NCBI GenBank assembly: GCA_964454265.1
Contig: CAYVXD010000003.1
Location: forward strand, 1-64,000
Length of the DNA: 64,000 nt
From: JAUWMI01 sp964454265
GTDB taxonomy: Bacteria; Sumerlaeota; Sumerlaeia; MWCT01; JAUWMI01
Direction: 5' to 3'
Shown: piece by piece, positions 35,562 through 44,015 of the stretch
Layout of the letters: each line of letters opens with the position of its first letter
How positions within the stretch are numbered: the first letter of the stretch is position 1
Program-made: the position numbers and the translations under genes
Notes under the pieces: model-generated
Database searches by the model: none
Told to the model about the DNA's origin: nothing
Seen by the model: the letters and a program-made list of their open reading frames with translations, nothing else

Positions 35562-36029
35562 GAATTTCACCCTATTGTCTATCAATGGCGAAGCCACGAA
35601 CTGCTCCAACGCGAGGGAGGGCTTACCGGCCGGTACTATCGCGGTATGCAATGGAGCGGCACACCTTTCATGATTCGCAAGGACCGAGTAATCTTTTTTG
35701 AGTGGGATAAACAAGGCCCGCCTCTTCCCGGCTCTTTTAGCGTCGAGTGGAACGGCACCATCCAGATCGACAAGCCCGGGCTCTACACTTTTATCACCGA
35801 GTCAGACGATGGCTCGAAACTATATATAGATAATCGGCTCGTTGTAGATAACGATGGGATTCACGCCCCTAAGTGGGAGATCGGGAGAATCCGTCTGGAA
35901 CCAGGACGCCATAGCATCCGCCTGCGATACTACAACGCCAAGTTCGGTGCTGTCATGAAACTCTTCTGGAAGCCACCGGGCAAACATCAGGAAATTGTTC
36001 CCGCTAAGGTGCTTCGTGACGCACAATGA
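35562..36029 (+). pseudogene. PA14-domain C-terminal fragment
   Basis: From just after a CCCCGAATTTC motif the frame reads HPIVYQWRSHELLQREGGLT then GRYYRGMQWSG, GTIQIDKPGLYTFITESDDG, SKLYIDNRLVVDNDG and GRHSIRLRYYNAKFGAVMKL, a full PA14 beta-barrel carbohydrate-binding domain, ending at TGA 36029. There is no start codon, so it is the 3' end of a longer gene. GT39-type enzymes with a C-terminal PA14 domain exist, and the truncated GT39-like gene at 30442 is on the same strand with similar composition; that link is inferred. Confidence 0.65.
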
Positions 36030-36278
36030 CGTTGGCTTTCCGTCCCGTGCGTTCTCTTTCACCATTCAGGGATTTGCGGCAAATTTTTGTCCTCAGCACG
36101 ATCAAACACTTTGCAGTTTTGATTTAACCTTGACGTGCTCCCTCCCAAGTTGGTATAAAGCTTCTAACCCTAAAAAGCCGTCCCTTGCCATCCGCACATA
36201 AGGCTCAGGCTTGTTCCAAACTATGGGATACGGTTTACGCTCTCACATCGTTTAAGAAAAGACAAAGAGGAGCTGAGT

Positions 36279-37022
36279 ATGAACAGGAAATGGTGTTGGT
36301 TGATTATTGCGCTGGTGGTGGCAATATCTGGATGTGCAGGGCTGAGGTACTCGACGATATACGAGGCCGTTAATCAAGGAGATATCGCTGCTGTTAGGAG
36401 TCATCTTGAGCATGGGGTTTCTGTGAACGCCACGGATAGCCAAGGCAGAACACCGCTGCACTGGGCCGCATATGCAGACCAAAAGCCCGTGGTGACATTC
36501 CTGCTATCCGAGGGAGCTGACATCAACGCAAAGGACCAACACGATCAGACTCCCCTGGTTGTAGCGGCGGCCCGGGGCCATAAGCAGGTTGCGGAACTAT
36601 TACTGGCCAGAGGCGCAGATGTCAACGCTCGGAGTAGCAGATCCCGGACCCCGTTGCACTTCGCGGCAAACGGAGGTCACAAGGACACGGCCGAACTACT
36701 GCTTGACAAGGGTGCAGATATCCACGCCAAGGCCGATGATGGCAGCACCTCGCTGCACAGGGCAGCAGTTAGGGGCCACAAAAACGTGGTTGAACTGCTG
36801 CTGGCCAAGGGCGCAGATGCCAACGCCAAGGACAACCAAGGCGGGACTCCTCTGCACGAAGCAGCATATGCAGGCCACAAAGACATTGCGGAACTACTGC
36901 TGGCCAAGGGAGCTGAGGTTAACGCCAGGGACAACCACGACAATACTCCGCTGATCTATGCGAGATCATACGGCCGCCTCGACGCGGTGGAACTGCTTGA
37001 AAGTCACGGCGGGACTGAGTAG
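36279..37022 (+). CDS. Ankyrin-repeat lipoprotein
   Basis: The 247-residue protein starts MNRKWCWLIIALVVAISGCA, a lipoprotein signal with lipobox ISGC (Cys19). The rest is about six to seven ankyrin repeats of 33 residues (typical unit GGTPLHEAAYAGHKDIAELL then LAKGAEVNARDN). At the DNA level the repeats are closely similar, a sign of recent internal duplication. Ankyrin arrays bind proteins; as a lipoprotein it would sit in the envelope. AAAGAGGAG precedes the ATG. Confidence 0.85.
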   Translation: MNRKWCWLIIALVVAISGCAGLRYSTIYEAVNQGDIAAVRSHLEHGVSVNATDSQGRTPLHWAAYADQKPVVTFLLSEGADINAKDQHDQTPLVVAAARGHKQVAELLLARGADVNARSSRSRTPLHFAANGGHKDTAELLLDKGADIHAKADDGSTSLHRAAVRGHKNVVELLLAKGADANAKDNQGGTPLHEAAYAGHKDIAELLLAKGAEVNARDNHDNTPLIYARSYGRLDAVELLESHGGTE

Positions 37023-37167
37023 CCAGCGCGCCAGAACGAAAGTAACCGCTGAAATTCTGGAGAATGACACGGCACAGAGCAAGGGTATACTCACGAGGGA
37101 GGTAATGCCAATCCCACACCGGAATTTTCAGTGGGGAAAATTGCTCAGTGGGCATTGGGATTCCATT

Positions 37168-37214
37168 GTAGGGGCGGTTCGCGACTTGTGCGCCTCAGGC
37201 GTAACCGCCCCTAC
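37168..37214 (+). repeat. 47-nt palindromic repeat, GTAGGGGC family, copy 1
   Basis: GTAGGGGCGGTT (37168-37179) and AACCGCCCCTAC (37203-37214) form a perfect 12-bp stem. A 47-nt sister at 54474-54520 keeps the loop CTTGTGCGCCTCAGGCG and has a paired G-C to A-T change in the stem. A shorter member lies at 63880-63907. Confidence 0.75.
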
Positions 37215-37375
37215 TTTTCTAAGAACCCTTTTTCTCCTCTATCGAGCACAAAGCATCGTCTAAAGCAGCCGTGATTTCAGAAAATGGTGTGCCCCTGGCA
37301 TAAATCTATTGTCATCCGCACCATGATATGCTACCGAAATTTTACAACGATCCTGTTGTAAGGCCGGAGCTGAAA

Positions 37376-38326
37376 ATGCAAATCATCTTCATGGGTACCC
37401 CAACACCTGCCGTTCCAGTGCTGGAGAGGCTGTTGCGTTCAGAGCACACGGTTGTTGCCGTCGTAACGCAACCCGACAAACCAGCGGGCCGGGGCCGCAA
37501 GCTGACACCTTCGCCAGTGAAAGCGCTTGCACTTCAGCACCGGATTCCGGTTCTCCAACCCGCAAAACTCAAAGGAATGCATTTTGATGAGAAGCTGCGA
37601 CCCTACGCGCCAGATGCAATCGTGGTTGTCTCATACGGAAAGATTCTGCCACCAGAAATCCTCGAGCTTCCCCGGTTCGGATGCATCAATGTGCATTTTT
37701 CGCTCCTGCCGAAATACCGCGGCGCAGCGCCAGTCCAATGGGCCATCATCAATGGTGAACGGACAACCGGCGTCACTATTATGAAAATAGATGAGACGCT
37801 GGATACCGGAGATGTTCTCAGCCAGGAGCAGGTGGACATTATCGAGGATGACGATTCAATTTCGTTAACCAACATGCTGAGCGTGATGGGTACGGAATTG
37901 CTCATTCAGGCACTCGATCAAGCAGAGCAGACCGACAAACTGGAGGGTCAACCCCAGGACCATAGCGCAGCCACCTATGCCCCAATGCTCAAAAAGGAAG
38001 ACGGCCTGATTGACTGGAATCAGGCCACAGAAGAGATTCTTTGTCGCATTAGGGGCCTTGTGCCCTGGCCCTGTGCTTTCAGTCACCTGCGTGGTCATCA
38101 GGTGAAAATTCTGGGCACACAACCCTATGTGCAAGCCGCTCCGCCGTTACGGGCGGACGCAAAGCCCGGCCAGGTCACTTTGTTGCTTAAAAACACTGGC
38201 CTTACTGTGCGCACCGCTGACGGAAATCTGCTGGTTACAAAGGTTCAGCCTGAGAATAAACGGGTTATGAGCGGTGCGGATTTTATCAATGGTGGCTACG
38301 TCAAGGAGGGTGACCAATTTTACTGA
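37376..38326 (+). CDS. fmt: Methionyl-tRNA formyltransferase
   Basis: Fmt formylates initiator Met-tRNA using 10-formyl-tetrahydrofolate. The 316-residue protein begins MQIIFMGTPTPAVPVLERLL, has the catalytic region CINVHFSLLPKYRGAAPVQW (Asn, His) with later ETLDTGDVL containing the catalytic Asp, and an OB-like C-terminal domain (from about 205) that binds tRNA. ATG 37376 is preferred: GGAG lies 7 nt before it, and the family starts there. The usual neighbour def is not present. Confidence 0.95.
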   Translation: MQIIFMGTPTPAVPVLERLLRSEHTVVAVVTQPDKPAGRGRKLTPSPVKALALQHRIPVLQPAKLKGMHFDEKLRPYAPDAIVVVSYGKILPPEILELPRFGCINVHFSLLPKYRGAAPVQWAIINGERTTGVTIMKIDETLDTGDVLSQEQVDIIEDDDSISLTNMLSVMGTELLIQALDQAEQTDKLEGQPQDHSAATYAPMLKKEDGLIDWNQATEEILCRIRGLVPWPCAFSHLRGHQVKILGTQPYVQAAPPLRADAKPGQVTLLLKNTGLTVRTADGNLLVTKVQPENKRVMSGADFINGGYVKEGDQFY

Positions 38327-38759
38327 CGGCCTGGCACGCGAGAATCCGATCAATCGGGCAGTATTATATCAGGCTACGGCGACAGATTTTCCTTGACAAT
38401 CATTCATTTCAAGTGTGTGCTAGCCTTGTTTGGTAAGAGTAGAAAGCAGAGTGAAAACTCTACACAAAAGCTCGCTCGAGAAGTCGCAAACTCGCTCACT
38501 ATAAGAGATGAAGCAAGCTTTTATAGTGCTTGGAAAGGAGGTGGGATTCCGCAACAATGAATATTGACAATGCCGTGGTAAGCGCCAGAGAGTTTGCTGG
38601 AAAATGGCAGGCCACGGCAGCGCTATTAACGGCATGTACCTATTCGCGCATGGCAAACGCAAAACTCCGCTGCATCATTGTATAAGCCCCGGCAGTGAGG
38701 GTAGCATAGCCAGGCGCGAAGGCTAAGAAATCACAAACTATTCTAAGGAGGCGCACATT
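38327..38759 (+). promoter_or_regulatory. Long structured leader of the ASPIC/UnbV gene
   Basis: A TTGACA box at 38393-38398 (weak -10 near 38418) would start a leader of about 330 nt. Near its end TTCGCGC (38643-38649) pairs perfectly with GCGCGAA (38714-38720), continued inward by GGC/GCC (38652-38654 with 38709-38711) and an inner stem CGCTGC/GCAGTG (38668-38673 with 38692-38697). CTAAGGAGG precedes the ATG at 38760. An earlier hairpin CACTATAA/TTTTATAGTG lies near 38497-38528. The fold is seen; riboswitch function is inferred. Confidence 0.4.
38557..38685 (+). CDS. Possible 42-residue leader ORF
   Basis: ATG 38557 begins MNIDNAVVSAREFAGKWQAT and runs to TAA 38683-38685. AAAGGAGG lies upstream but about 15-17 nt from the ATG, too far for a good site. 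It overlaps the structured part of the leader. It could be a regulatory leader peptide or chance; I have no family match. Confidence 0.2.
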   Translation: MNIDNAVVSAREFAGKWQATAALLTACTYSRMANAKLRCIIV

Positions 38760-40268
38760 ATGGTAAGAAAGATATTTGTAATTCTGGCGATCCTTGCGAT
38801 TGCCCCAATGTATGCCCAAGCGCAGGTGCTCACCGACGGCACGAGCGCATTCGGCATTTCTGTTCCTGTTCCGTCACTCTGCCAGGGAGGTGCGTGGGGT
38901 GATTACGACGGCGACGGCGACGAGGACTTTGCCCTCGCGATTGACGCTGTCGGAGTCAAGATTTTCAAGAACAATGGCGGCACGTTTTCCGAGGTGACAA
39001 ATGCAATACCCACGAGCATTTGCGCCGATGCCAACACGGTGTGCTGGTTTGATTACGACAAGGATGACGACCTGGATCTGATTATCGCTGCTGTGTATGC
39101 CCAGGGTTTTATCTTTCGCAATGACGGGTCTGATAGCTTTTCCGATCAAACCTCAGCACTGGGTATCACCTTAGGTGCTAATACTGAATTGGATAACAAA
39201 TTTGCCATTTCAGTTGCCGACTATGATAACGATGGCTACCCCGACATTTTCGCTAGCGTGTTTTCTACTGACTTTGGGTACAACTTTCTCTTAAAAAATG
39301 TGTCGGGAACGGGTTTCACCGACGTCACACCTACTTCTCTTGAAACTCTGGTTTCTCCACGTTCATCCACCGCCTTTGATTTCAATGAAGATGGGCTCAT
39401 GGACATATATTTGGCCACTGGAGGTAGTAACTTTCTCTTTCGCAATGACGGTAGCATGAGCTTTACCGACGTAACAGACGCTCCGATTCACATAGGTGGC
39501 TATACGGCTGGCATCTGTGTGGCTGACTTTGACCTCGACGGTGATCTGGATATGTGTGCCTCGAAGCATCTCTTCCGCAATGATAGCTCTGGCGGCACTT
39601 CCACCTGGGCAGATGTGACATTTTCTGCCCTAAGTGATATTACAGTAGAGGTTATCTCCCCGGTTCCTTTTGATTATAATAACGACGGCAAGGTAGACAT
39701 TTATGTGGCCGAGCTCGGGGCTGACCTCCCAGCCCATCTCTTCCGTAATGATGGCAGTATGAGCTTTACTGAGACCACCTCTTCGGATGCGCCACATATG
39801 AGTTCAGCCCTTGGTAGCGGTCGCGGATCTGCGGTTGCCGACCTTGACGACGATGGCGATCTGGAGCTCTATCGCTCGAATGGGGAAGGCAGCACTGGCC
39901 GCTTGTGGATCTACTTGAATGGCACCAACGATAACAATTGGCTCAAAGTTAAGGTGGTAGGTGTTTCAAGTCCAACAACAGGCATCGGGGCCAGGGTGAA
40001 GGTCTTTGAAGCTGGCACCAGCACATTGGTCGGCTACAGCCAGATCCTGGGCCAGAGCGGCTATGAGTCGCAAAACTCTCTGATCCAGCACTTTGGCGTT
40101 CCCAGCACTGGGACGTATGACGTCCAGGTGACCTTCCCATCCGGAACAGTGCAAAACCGAACCTCTGTCAGCACGGCGCAGACCCTTGAGGTCTGGGAAA
40201 CAGGGGCAGCTCCAACTCCAACGCCTATACCGATGTTTGTCGCGCCCAGCTGGGAACTCTATTACTAA
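38760..40268 (+). CDS. Secreted FG-GAP/VCBS beta-propeller protein with ASPIC/UnbV domain, C-terminus WELYY
   Basis: A signal peptide (MVRKIFVILAILAIAPMYAQ) is followed by about seven FG-GAP/VCBS repeats with Ca-binding-type loops (DYDGDGDEDFAL, DYDNDGYPDIFA, DFDLDGDLDMCA), forming a beta-propeller, then the ASPIC/UnbV domain (NWLKVKVVGVSSPTTGIGAR, about 390-480), a Pro/Thr linker (APTPTPIP) and the terminal SWELYY. Such proteins are exported and bind surfaces or polymers. The same end motif is on the next gene (WALYE) and on the relic at 12642. It has a long structured leader, a good ribosome-binding site and a terminator after it. Confidence 0.85.
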   Translation: MVRKIFVILAILAIAPMYAQAQVLTDGTSAFGISVPVPSLCQGGAWGDYDGDGDEDFALAIDAVGVKIFKNNGGTFSEVTNAIPTSICADANTVCWFDYDKDDDLDLIIAAVYAQGFIFRNDGSDSFSDQTSALGITLGANTELDNKFAISVADYDNDGYPDIFASVFSTDFGYNFLLKNVSGTGFTDVTPTSLETLVSPRSSTAFDFNEDGLMDIYLATGGSNFLFRNDGSMSFTDVTDAPIHIGGYTAGICVADFDLDGDLDMCASKHLFRNDSSGGTSTWADVTFSALSDITVEVISPVPFDYNNDGKVDIYVAELGADLPAHLFRNDGSMSFTETTSSDAPHMSSALGSGRGSAVADLDDDGDLELYRSNGEGSTGRLWIYLNGTNDNNWLKVKVVGVSSPTTGIGARVKVFEAGTSTLVGYSQILGQSGYESQNSLIQHFGVPSTGTYDVQVTFPSGTVQNRTSVSTAQTLEVWETGAAPTPTPIPMFVAPSWELYY

Positions 40269-40363
40269 CAAGGAGTCGCTCTTCACGCAGGCATTTTATT
40301 TAATCCTGCCGTGGGTATTAAGAGCAAAATGCAGTAGCAATTGTTCGAGAACATATTTCTATG

Positions 40364-40396
40364 AAGGCCCGGAAAGATGCTTTTCCGGGCCTTTTT
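40364..40396 (+). terminator. Rho-independent terminator
   Basis: AAGGCCCGGAAA (40364-40375) pairs with TTTCCGGGCCTT (40382-40393), then TTT. It follows the ASPIC/UnbV gene by about 95 nt. Confidence 0.9.
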
Positions 40397-40551
40397 GTAA
40401 TTCAAAGGCTAGGGCGGAGGAAGATGCGTAACTCTACATACACCAGTAGCTGAGGCCTATATCTTAAGAAGGAACCGATAGTAATGGAGGTGTCGTCAAA
40501 GAGTGATGCTCATTTTCCTCACCTCCGCATACAACAATCTGAATAATTTTG

Positions 40552-40580
40552 TTGACTAGCAGTATTAATTACAGTAAGAA
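40552..40580 (+). promoter_or_regulatory. Sigma-70-like promoter of the second W-x-L-Y gene
   Basis: TTGACT (40552-40557) and TAAGAA (40575-40580) with a 17-nt spacer lie 55 nt before the ATG at 40635. Upstream, GGAGGTG (40486-40492) and CACCTCC (40520-40526) form a hairpin that would lie outside the transcript. Confidence 0.4.
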
Positions 40581-40634
40581 GATATTCCAAGCTCGGAAGA
40601 GCTAAAATCCAATGAATTGAAAGGGGGGAAGAGA

Positions 40635-41618
40635 ATGATGAAAAAGTATTTTATGATCTGTGCATCAATGTCGCTTTGCGTTCTGTTAGTCGGCAGTGCC
40701 TTCGCGCCGTATACGTTCGATTCCGAGTTTGCGGGGGAGATGGAAAATCCTCAATACATGGTGAGGGCCAAGGATGGCAAAATCTGGGTGTGCGAACAGG
40801 GTTGGGGCGGAACAGGCAAGCATGGGACAGTCCACATATTTAATTCCGCTGATGGAACAGAGTACGGTTTTTCTCCAATTGCTTTTGGCGCAAATGCACG
40901 TCCTCGGGGCATCGCAGTTGACACCAACAACGTGGTTTACGTTGGTGTGGGTGGAATGGTTCTTCATAAAGTCTCAAAATTTGATGCGGACGGAAATAGC
41001 GTAGGGGAATTTCCGTTTGATGACCCGGGAGAAGTAGATATTGACCAGTACAATAACCTGTTTGTCGGACACATGGGAACGCAGGAAATCTCCATCCTTG
41101 ACAAGGATACCGGAGCCGAGTTGAGCGGCAGTCCTCTGGTAGGGCCGACAGGAACCGGCTGGCATCTCAACCGGGCCATGGCTGTCTGGCCAGATGGCTC
41201 GAAAATCTATATGGGTGATCAGACTGACAATGACACAAAGCTCTGGGAAGGCTCTGTGACAGACGGTACGGTGAGCTATACCGGCCCCACAAGCATCTGG
41301 AGCGCACAGGGCGGCCTCAACGTGGTAGAGGTTGATAATCAAGGGCGAATCCTAGCCGGCAACGGGTCTAACCTGTACTTCTACGACTGGTCAGACCATT
41401 CTTTACTCGAAACCGTGGACCTTTCCGGTTCTTTCATAGATCTGCGGGGCATTGCGTTCAACTCCGACTCTACGATTCTGTATCTCACTGACTTCGGAGG
41501 CGACACGAACAAGGTGCAAAAGTACGTAGGGACCCCACCGTCCGTTGCGCCAACGCCATCGCCCACTCCCACCCCTTCAGTACTGGGAGTCACTATTCCG
41601 TGGGCGCTGTATGAGTAA
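40635..41618 (+). CDS. Secreted beta-propeller (NHL-like) protein, C-terminus WALYE
   Basis: ATG 40635 begins MMKKYFMICASMSLCVLLVG, a signal peptide; GGGGGGAAG precedes it, and an open TTG at 40617 is less likely. Residues 30-300 contain NHL/SMP-30-like blade motifs (GNARPRGIAVDTNNVVYVG-type, PGEVDIDQYNNLFVGHMGTQ, LRGIAFNSDSTILYLTDFGG), consistent with a six-bladed propeller. A Pro/Thr/Ser linker (VAPTPSPTPTPS) leads to the ending VTIPWALYE. The end matches WELYY of the gene before it, which suggests a common export or attachment route. Ligand unknown. Confidence 0.8.
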   Translation: MMKKYFMICASMSLCVLLVGSAFAPYTFDSEFAGEMENPQYMVRAKDGKIWVCEQGWGGTGKHGTVHIFNSADGTEYGFSPIAFGANARPRGIAVDTNNVVYVGVGGMVLHKVSKFDADGNSVGEFPFDDPGEVDIDQYNNLFVGHMGTQEISILDKDTGAELSGSPLVGPTGTGWHLNRAMAVWPDGSKIYMGDQTDNDTKLWEGSVTDGTVSYTGPTSIWSAQGGLNVVEVDNQGRILAGNGSNLYFYDWSDHSLLETVDLSGSFIDLRGIAFNSDSTILYLTDFGGDTNKVQKYVGTPPSVAPTPSPTPTPSVLGVTIPWALYE

Positions 41619-41641
41619 TGCCACAAGCTGAAACCAAAATG

Positions 41642-41675
41642 GGTAAGGATAGGTAAGATCCTCACCTGTTTTTTT
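41642..41675 (+). terminator. Rho-independent terminator
   Basis: GGTAAGGAT (41642-41650) and ATCCTCACC (41658-41666), with one A-C mismatch, form a stem followed by TGTTTTTTT, about 25 nt after the stop of the propeller gene. Confidence 0.65.
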
Positions 41676-41759
41676 ACCTCACCCAGGCACTGCTGTTTAG
41701 CTGCCGTGAACGGGAATGCCGCCTATACTAACGGCTTCCCCCACAGTGGATCATACTTA

Positions 41760-43577
41760 CTACAGCCCTCTACGCTTCTTCATCTGTTCACTGTAGGCCA
41801 ACATCAAGTCTCGGCGGGCCAGCATCCCGATGATTTTCCCCTCGTCCGTATCATCAACAACAGGAAGTTCATCATAGTTCGCCGCAATAATCTTCTTGAG
41901 CGCCACATTGAGATCGTCGTGCGGGTAGATGACTTCAATATTCGTCACGGCAATGTCCTTAGCAATGACCAGGGTGCCCAGATCCTCTTCCAGAAATACA
42001 CCGCGAATGTCGTCCAATGATATAATGCCGAGGAGCTTCCCGTCCTGCCCCACAACAGGAAATGACGAGCGTTTTGTTTCGGTAACGAGTTTCAATATAT
42101 TATCCAGGTGCATCGTAGCTGGGATAAGTGGTATTTTCTCCTTGAGATTAATAATATCACTAACCTTCATCATTTCCAGTACATCAACCACAAAGTCGCC
42201 CTGATGTGCAGGGGAATCCACGCGCGCATCGACTTGTTTCTCGTAAATAGTAATCCGCGAGCTGATCGCCAGATAGGTGATCGCCACGACCAGCATAATT
42301 GGCACCAGCAGGGCATAGCCAATGGTCATCTCCGAAACCATGATCAGGGACGCGATGGGTACCTTGGCCACACCCGCGAAAAACCCTGCCATCCCGACCA
42401 GCACAAAGGCTGTTGGCTGAATAACCATCTCGGGGAAGAGGATAGCACAAACCTGGCCAAATGCGCCGCCGAGCAGCCCCCCGATTACTATCGAAGGAGC
42501 AAACACCCCGCCACTTCCACCGGAGCCGATGGTCAGCGAAGTAGCGAGAATCTTCGCCAATCCCAGAACAAGCATGAACCGCAGCGTCAGGCTACCTTCG
42601 ATTGCCTGCTGAATCCACCCGTAGCCCATCCCCAGAACCGGGGGAAAGCCAAATGCAATGAGACCAAGAAGCAGGCCTCCCAGTGCTGGCTTGAAATAAT
42701 TGCGAATCCGTAGCCGCCGAAATACCTTGTCGCGCAGCCCATAGAAAACCTTGACGTAGCCGGTCCCGACCAGGGCCATGAGAATGCCGAGTACTGCGTA
42801 AAGAATCAATAACCGCGGATCACGAAAGGTAAACGCCTGTTGAGTCGTGTCGAAGATTGATCCCCATTTACCTCCGAGCAAGGAACAATAGACTGAATAG
42901 CCCACAATTGAAGAAATGAAGGTGGGAATGACAGCCTCGAATTCAAACTCCGGCTCGCGGTAGAGCACTTCGGCAGCAAACAGCGCACCACCCAGCGGTG
43001 CACGGAAAATACTCCCAATTCCGGCACCCATGCCTGCCAGGAGGAGAATACGCCGGTCGCGATCCGAGAGCCTCAGCACCCGCGCAAAGTACGAAGCAAA
43101 GCCCGCTCCGATTTGCGCCACTGGACCTTCGCGTCCCGCAGACCCGCCTGTACCGATCGTCACGGCCGAGGCCACGATCTTTACGAATGGCACCCGAAGA
43201 CGGATCATGCCACGAAAGCGGTGGAACGACTCGATTACTGCATCGGTACCGTGCCCCTCGGCTTCCGGTGCAAGGCCGTAGACTAGCAGACCCGAAATCA
43301 ATCCGCCAAGTGCCGGAATAATGAGCAATAACCAGCGGCGCGTGGGGGCTATATTGACCAGACTACCAGAGGCTTCAATTCCAGGGAGTGGAGGATAGTA
43401 ACCAGCGATCTGGTTGAGGAAAATGCTGGTGGTCAAATTCAGAAGATGCGTAAAGACAAGTGCCCCAATTCCCCCTACTATGCCAATAATAATACTATAG
43501 CTGAGCCATCGGCCAATATGCTTGATCGCCAGCCTGTCAATGTAACTGGCGATGCTCTTTCTTAGATCAATTCCCAT
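41760..43577 (-). CDS. ClC-type chloride channel/transporter with C-terminal CBS pair
   Basis: The 605-residue protein has the ClC membrane core (residues 20-450) with GTGGSAGREGPVAQIGAGFA, the anion-site motif that includes the gating Glu of GREGP, and GSGGSGGVFAPSIVIGGLLG, the second anion-binding motif. A tandem CBS domain pair (about 470-595, ending GMLARRDLMLAYSEQMKK) would sense adenine nucleotides. The external gating Glu is kept; whether this is a channel or a 2Cl/H exchanger depends on a second Glu that I did not locate. It is monocistronic. Confidence 0.92.
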   Translation of the reverse strand: MGIDLRKSIASYIDRLAIKHIGRWLSYSIIIGIVGGIGALVFTHLLNLTTSIFLNQIAGYYPPLPGIEASGSLVNIAPTRRWLLLIIPALGGLISGLLVYGLAPEAEGHGTDAVIESFHRFRGMIRLRVPFVKIVASAVTIGTGGSAGREGPVAQIGAGFASYFARVLRLSDRDRRILLLAGMGAGIGSIFRAPLGGALFAAEVLYREPEFEFEAVIPTFISSIVGYSVYCSLLGGKWGSIFDTTQQAFTFRDPRLLILYAVLGILMALVGTGYVKVFYGLRDKVFRRLRIRNYFKPALGGLLLGLIAFGFPPVLGMGYGWIQQAIEGSLTLRFMLVLGLAKILATSLTIGSGGSGGVFAPSIVIGGLLGGAFGQVCAILFPEMVIQPTAFVLVGMAGFFAGVAKVPIASLIMVSEMTIGYALLVPIMLVVAITYLAISSRITIYEKQVDARVDSPAHQGDFVVDVLEMMKVSDIINLKEKIPLIPATMHLDNILKLVTETKRSSFPVVGQDGKLLGIISLDDIRGVFLEEDLGTLVIAKDIAVTNIEVIYPHDDLNVALKKIIAANYDELPVVDDTDEGKIIGMLARRDLMLAYSEQMKKRRGL

Positions 43578-43695
43578 AGGATATGGCAGAGCGTTTTTTC
43601 AGCTCCCTCAGTCATCCTGACAGCTGCCTGATAGGGTCTGCTGAGTGCGACGTTGAGATGATTCCAGGATTCGGCGCGGCAGTAAAAAATAAAAA

Positions 43696-43782
43696 TGCCG
43701 GAGGTGGGAATCGAACCCACATGGACCAAAAGGCCCGCGGGATTTTGAGTCCCGTGCGTCTACCAGTTCCACCACTCCGGCA
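43696..43782 (-). tRNA. tRNA-Leu (anticodon CAA)
   Basis: The acceptor ends TGCCGGA and TCCGGCA pair fully. The anticodon arm is CGGGA-CTCAAAA-TCCCG, giving CAA in the loop. A long variable arm (GCGGGCCTTTTGGTCCATG region) is typical of leucine tRNAs, and the T arm has GTGGGTTCGATTCCCAC. Length 87 nt; CCA is not encoded. Confidence 0.95.
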
Positions 43783-44015
43783 TTGCAACAAAGTCGTATA
43801 CCTGATTTAGACAAGACCTCCACTTCGGTGTTCCGCTTTACTTAACTTCGAGACCGGCAAGCCAACCAATAGCTCCATACGCACTACATCCGTGATTTTC
43901 TACACCCAGCGTGTCCCAGTCAAGCGTGAAATATGACAACAGCCTCGCAACATTAGCCATGTTATACCTGGAAGTACCAAAAAATTTTCTCTCCCTTAGT
44001 GGGTATACCACGAGC
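43783..44015. other. Intergenic region with nothing notable
   Basis: About 230 nt between the tRNA-Leu gene and the SIS gene. No gene or repeat is supported. It must include the tRNA promoter. Confidence 0.3.

Noticed and set aside
38557..38720. Confident c-di-GMP-I riboswitch call
   Set aside because: Only scattered words match the consensus and the P2 hairpin between GGCAAA and CGCAAA is missing. Kept only as a structured leader.
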